Below are positions 3,911 to 5,635 of a stretch of DNA of 5,635 nucleotides, piece after piece (the first letter of the stretch is position 1; the number at the start of each line of letters is the position of its first letter). Below the pieces are notes generated by a model. The model ran no database searches, had not been told where the DNA came from, and saw only the letters and a program-made list of their open reading frames with translations. The position numbers were made by a program, and so were the translations under genes. The stretch comes from Parcubacteria group bacterium Greene0416_79 (GTDB taxonomy: Bacteria > Patescibacteriota > Minisyncoccia > Phycocordibacterales > UBA10002). Where the stretch lies: NCBI GenBank assembly GCA_007375655.1, contig VMES01000025.1:1-5635 (forward strand), in the 5' to 3' direction.

Positions 3911-5635
3911 ATGTCCAAGATTCTCGGCATTGACCTCGGCACCACTTACTCTGCCATGGCACTCATGGAAGGGGGGACGCCGAAGATAATTGAAAATAGC
4001 GAGGGCGCGCGAACCACGCCCTCAATCGTGGCGCAGTCCAAGACCGGGGAGCGGCTCGTCGGGCTCCTTGCCAAACGGCAGGCCGTGACGAATCCAAAGA
4101 ACACGGTGTATATGATTAAGCGGTTCATCGGGCACTCCTTTGACGACCCCGCGGTCCAGAAAGACGTGAAGACCGTGCCCTATGAGGTGCGCAAGGCAAG
4201 CAGTGGCGGCCTGGAGGTGAAGATCGGAGAGAAGTGGCAGCGGCCGGAGGAGATCTCGGCGCAGATTCTCGCAAAGCTCAAGGCCGACGCCGAGGCGCGA
4301 CTCGGCGAGAAGATTACCGAAGCCATTATCACGGTGCCCGCGTACTTCAACGATACCCAGCGCCAAGCCACCAAGGACGCCGGCAAGATAGCGGGGCTTT
4401 TGGTAAAGCGCATCATCAATGAGCCGACCGCCGCGGCGCTCGCCTACGGCTTCAACAAGAAGAAGGATGAGAAGATTGCGGTCTTTGACTTCGGCGGCGG
4501 CACCTTTGACATCTCCATTCTTGAGGTCGGAGACGACGTGATTGGGGTGAAGGCCGTGGACGGCGACTCGCATCTGGGCGGCCACGACATTGACCAGAAG
4601 ATTGTCAATTATTTAGCGGACGAATTCAGGAAAGAGAGCGGCATTGATATACGGAAGGACCCGCTCGCGCTTCAGCGCCTTGACGAAGCCGCGGAGAAGG
4701 GGAAGATAGAACTCTCCACCGCGCTTGAGACAGAGGTGAACCTACCCTTCATTACATCGGGTGTTGACGGACCCAAGCACCTGGTCATGAAGTTCACGCG
4801 GGCCAAACTTGAGGAGCTCTCAAGGGAATTTACTGACCGCGCCATGGCGATTACCAAGCGCGCCATGGAGGCGTCTCCATTTAAGCTCGGCGACATTGAC
4901 GAAGTGATTATGGTCGGGGGGCAGACCCGCATGCCGCTTATTCAGAAAGGGGTCAAGGAGTTCTTCAAGAAGGAGCCGCACATGGGAGTGAATCCCGATG
5001 AAGTGGTGGCGGTCGGAGCCGCGATTCAGGGAGGAGTGCTCTCGGGAGACGTGCGCGACGTGCTTCTCTTGGACGTCATTCCGCTCTCGTTTGGGATTGA
5101 GACGCTCGGGGGCGTCGCGACGAAGCTCATTGAGAAGAACACTACGATTCCGACGATGCGCTCCCAGACCTTCTCCACGGCGGCGGACAATCAGACCTCC
5201 GTTGAGATTCATGTGGTGCAGGGGGAGCGCCCGATGTCGGCGGACAACAAGTCGCTCGGCCGCTTTATTCTGGACGGCATCCCGCCGGCGCCGCGCGGCG
5301 TCCCGCAGGTGGAAGTGACCTTTGACATTGACGCGAACGGCATTCTTTCCGTGAAGGCAAAGGACAAGGCAAGCGGTAAGGAGCAGTCCATCAAGATTGA
5401 GGCGCGTTCCACGCTCACAAAAGAAGAGGTGGAACGGATGAAGAAGGACGCGGAGACGCACGCCGTCGAGGACGCCAAGCGCCGCGAAGCAGTGGAAGCG
5501 AAGAATTTTGCGGAGCAGCTTATCTATACTGCCGAGAAAGCGCTCAAGGACGCGGGGGAGAAGGTGCCGGCGGAATTGCGCAAAACCATAGAAGACAAAA
5601 TCTCCGACTTGAAACGGGTCAAAGACGGTTCGGAT
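3911..5635 (+). CDS. dnaK: Molecular chaperone DnaK (Hsp70), 3' end beyond the window
   Basis: DnaK binds exposed hydrophobic segments and releases them through an ATP cycle run with GrpE and DnaJ. The frame is open from ATG 3911 to the window edge, 575 residues of the usual ~620-640. The ATPase domain (1-~383) shows phosphate loop 1 GIDLGTTYS at 6-14, [17 protein letters not shown] at 142-158, [12 protein letters not shown] with E171 at 169-180, phosphate loop 2 [11 protein letters not shown] at 192-202 with T198, and VGGQTRMP at 335-342. The linker VLLLDV is at 384-389. The substrate domain follows ([40 protein letters not shown]) and then the start of the helical lid. The ~75-108 region carries the extra segment found in diderm-type DnaKs. 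Position 13 is Tyr where E. coli has Asn. No Shine-Dalgarno site precedes it. dnaJ may follow outside the window. Confidence 0.98.
   Translation, partial: MSKILGIDLGTTYSAMALMEGGTPKIIENSEGARTTPSIVAQSKTGERLVGLLAKRQAVTNPKNTVYMIKRFIGHSFDDPAVQKDVKTVPYEVRKASSGGLEVKIGEKWQRPEEISAQILAKLKADAEARLGEKITEAIITVPAYFNDTQRQATKDAGKIAGLLVKRIINEPTAAALAYGFNKKKDEKIAVFDFGGGTFDISILEVGDDVIGVKAVDGDSHLGGHDIDQKIVNYLADEFRKESGIDIRKDPLALQRLDEAAEKGKIELSTALETEVNLPFITSGVDGPKHLVMKFTRAKLEELSREFTDRAMAITKRAMEASPFKLGDIDEVIMVGGQTRMPLIQKGVKEFFKKEPHMGVNPDEVVAVGAAIQGGVLSGDVRDVLLLDVIPLSFGIETLGGVATKLIEKNTTIPTMRSQTFSTAADNQTSVEIHVVQGERPMSADNKSLGRFILDGIPPAPRGVPQVEVTFDIDANGILSVKAKDKASGKEQSIKIEARSTLTKEEVERMKKDAETHAVEDAKRREAVEAKNFAEQLIYTAEKALKDAGEKVPAELRKTIEDKISDLKRVKDGSD

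Noticed and set aside
4022..5461. Long minus-strand open frames opposite dnaK (for example 4022-4585 and 4820-5461)
   Set aside because: Antisense open frames opposite GC-rich dnaK genes are a familiar coding artefact; no start signals or motifs support them.

Overview
The window reads as a chromosomal housekeeping segment of a bacterium, with every supported gene on the + strand. The gene order (end of rpoA, rplQ, rplM, rpsI, then grpE and dnaK), a short 115-residue L13, near absence of Shine-Dalgarno sites and compact intergenic gaps all suggest a Candidate Phyla Radiation (Patescibacteria, Parcubacteria-like) genome. That assignment is an inference from layout, not from a database comparison. 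TGA is used as a stop (rplQ, vapC), so the UGA-glycine code of Gracilibacteria/Absconditabacteria does not apply. Most genes are roughly 55-65% GC by hand count of sample lines.

Region 1 (1-748): the window opens inside the 3' end of a biotin-protein ligase (birA-type) gene. After a 33-base gap comes only the C-terminal 60% of the RNA polymerase alpha subunit, with its own Shine-Dalgarno site and ATG. The first ~138 residues of alpha are absent and birA sequence sits where they and rpsD would be expected. This is either a split or rearranged rpoA or an assembly join.

Region 2 (749-2240): rplQ, rplM and rpsI (L17, L13, S9) follow in standard order. They are separated by short leaders holding hairpins, a perfect 7-base tandem repeat, and a two-codon Met-Arg minigene with a strong Shine-Dalgarno site just before rpsI. 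A hairpin with a short T run (2218-2240) probably ends this operon.

Region 3 (2311-5635): the chaperone pair grpE and dnaK (dnaK runs off the window) is interrupted by an AT-rich segment, about 44% GC in vapC and lower upstream. It carries a toxin-antitoxin module: a 52-residue basic, probably leaderless antitoxin gene followed by an overlapping PIN-domain VapC toxin gene. Between them and dnaK is an 89-residue protein of unknown function. A 23-codon fragment of a second copy of that protein's 5' end lies just before the antitoxin promoter; its shared nine-residue block differs from the full copy only at third codon positions.

How they fit together: the first half makes core transcription and translation parts; GrpE is the nucleotide exchange factor for DnaK. 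No terminator is visible between the toxin-antitoxin promoter and dnaK, so dnaK may be read at least partly from that promoter.
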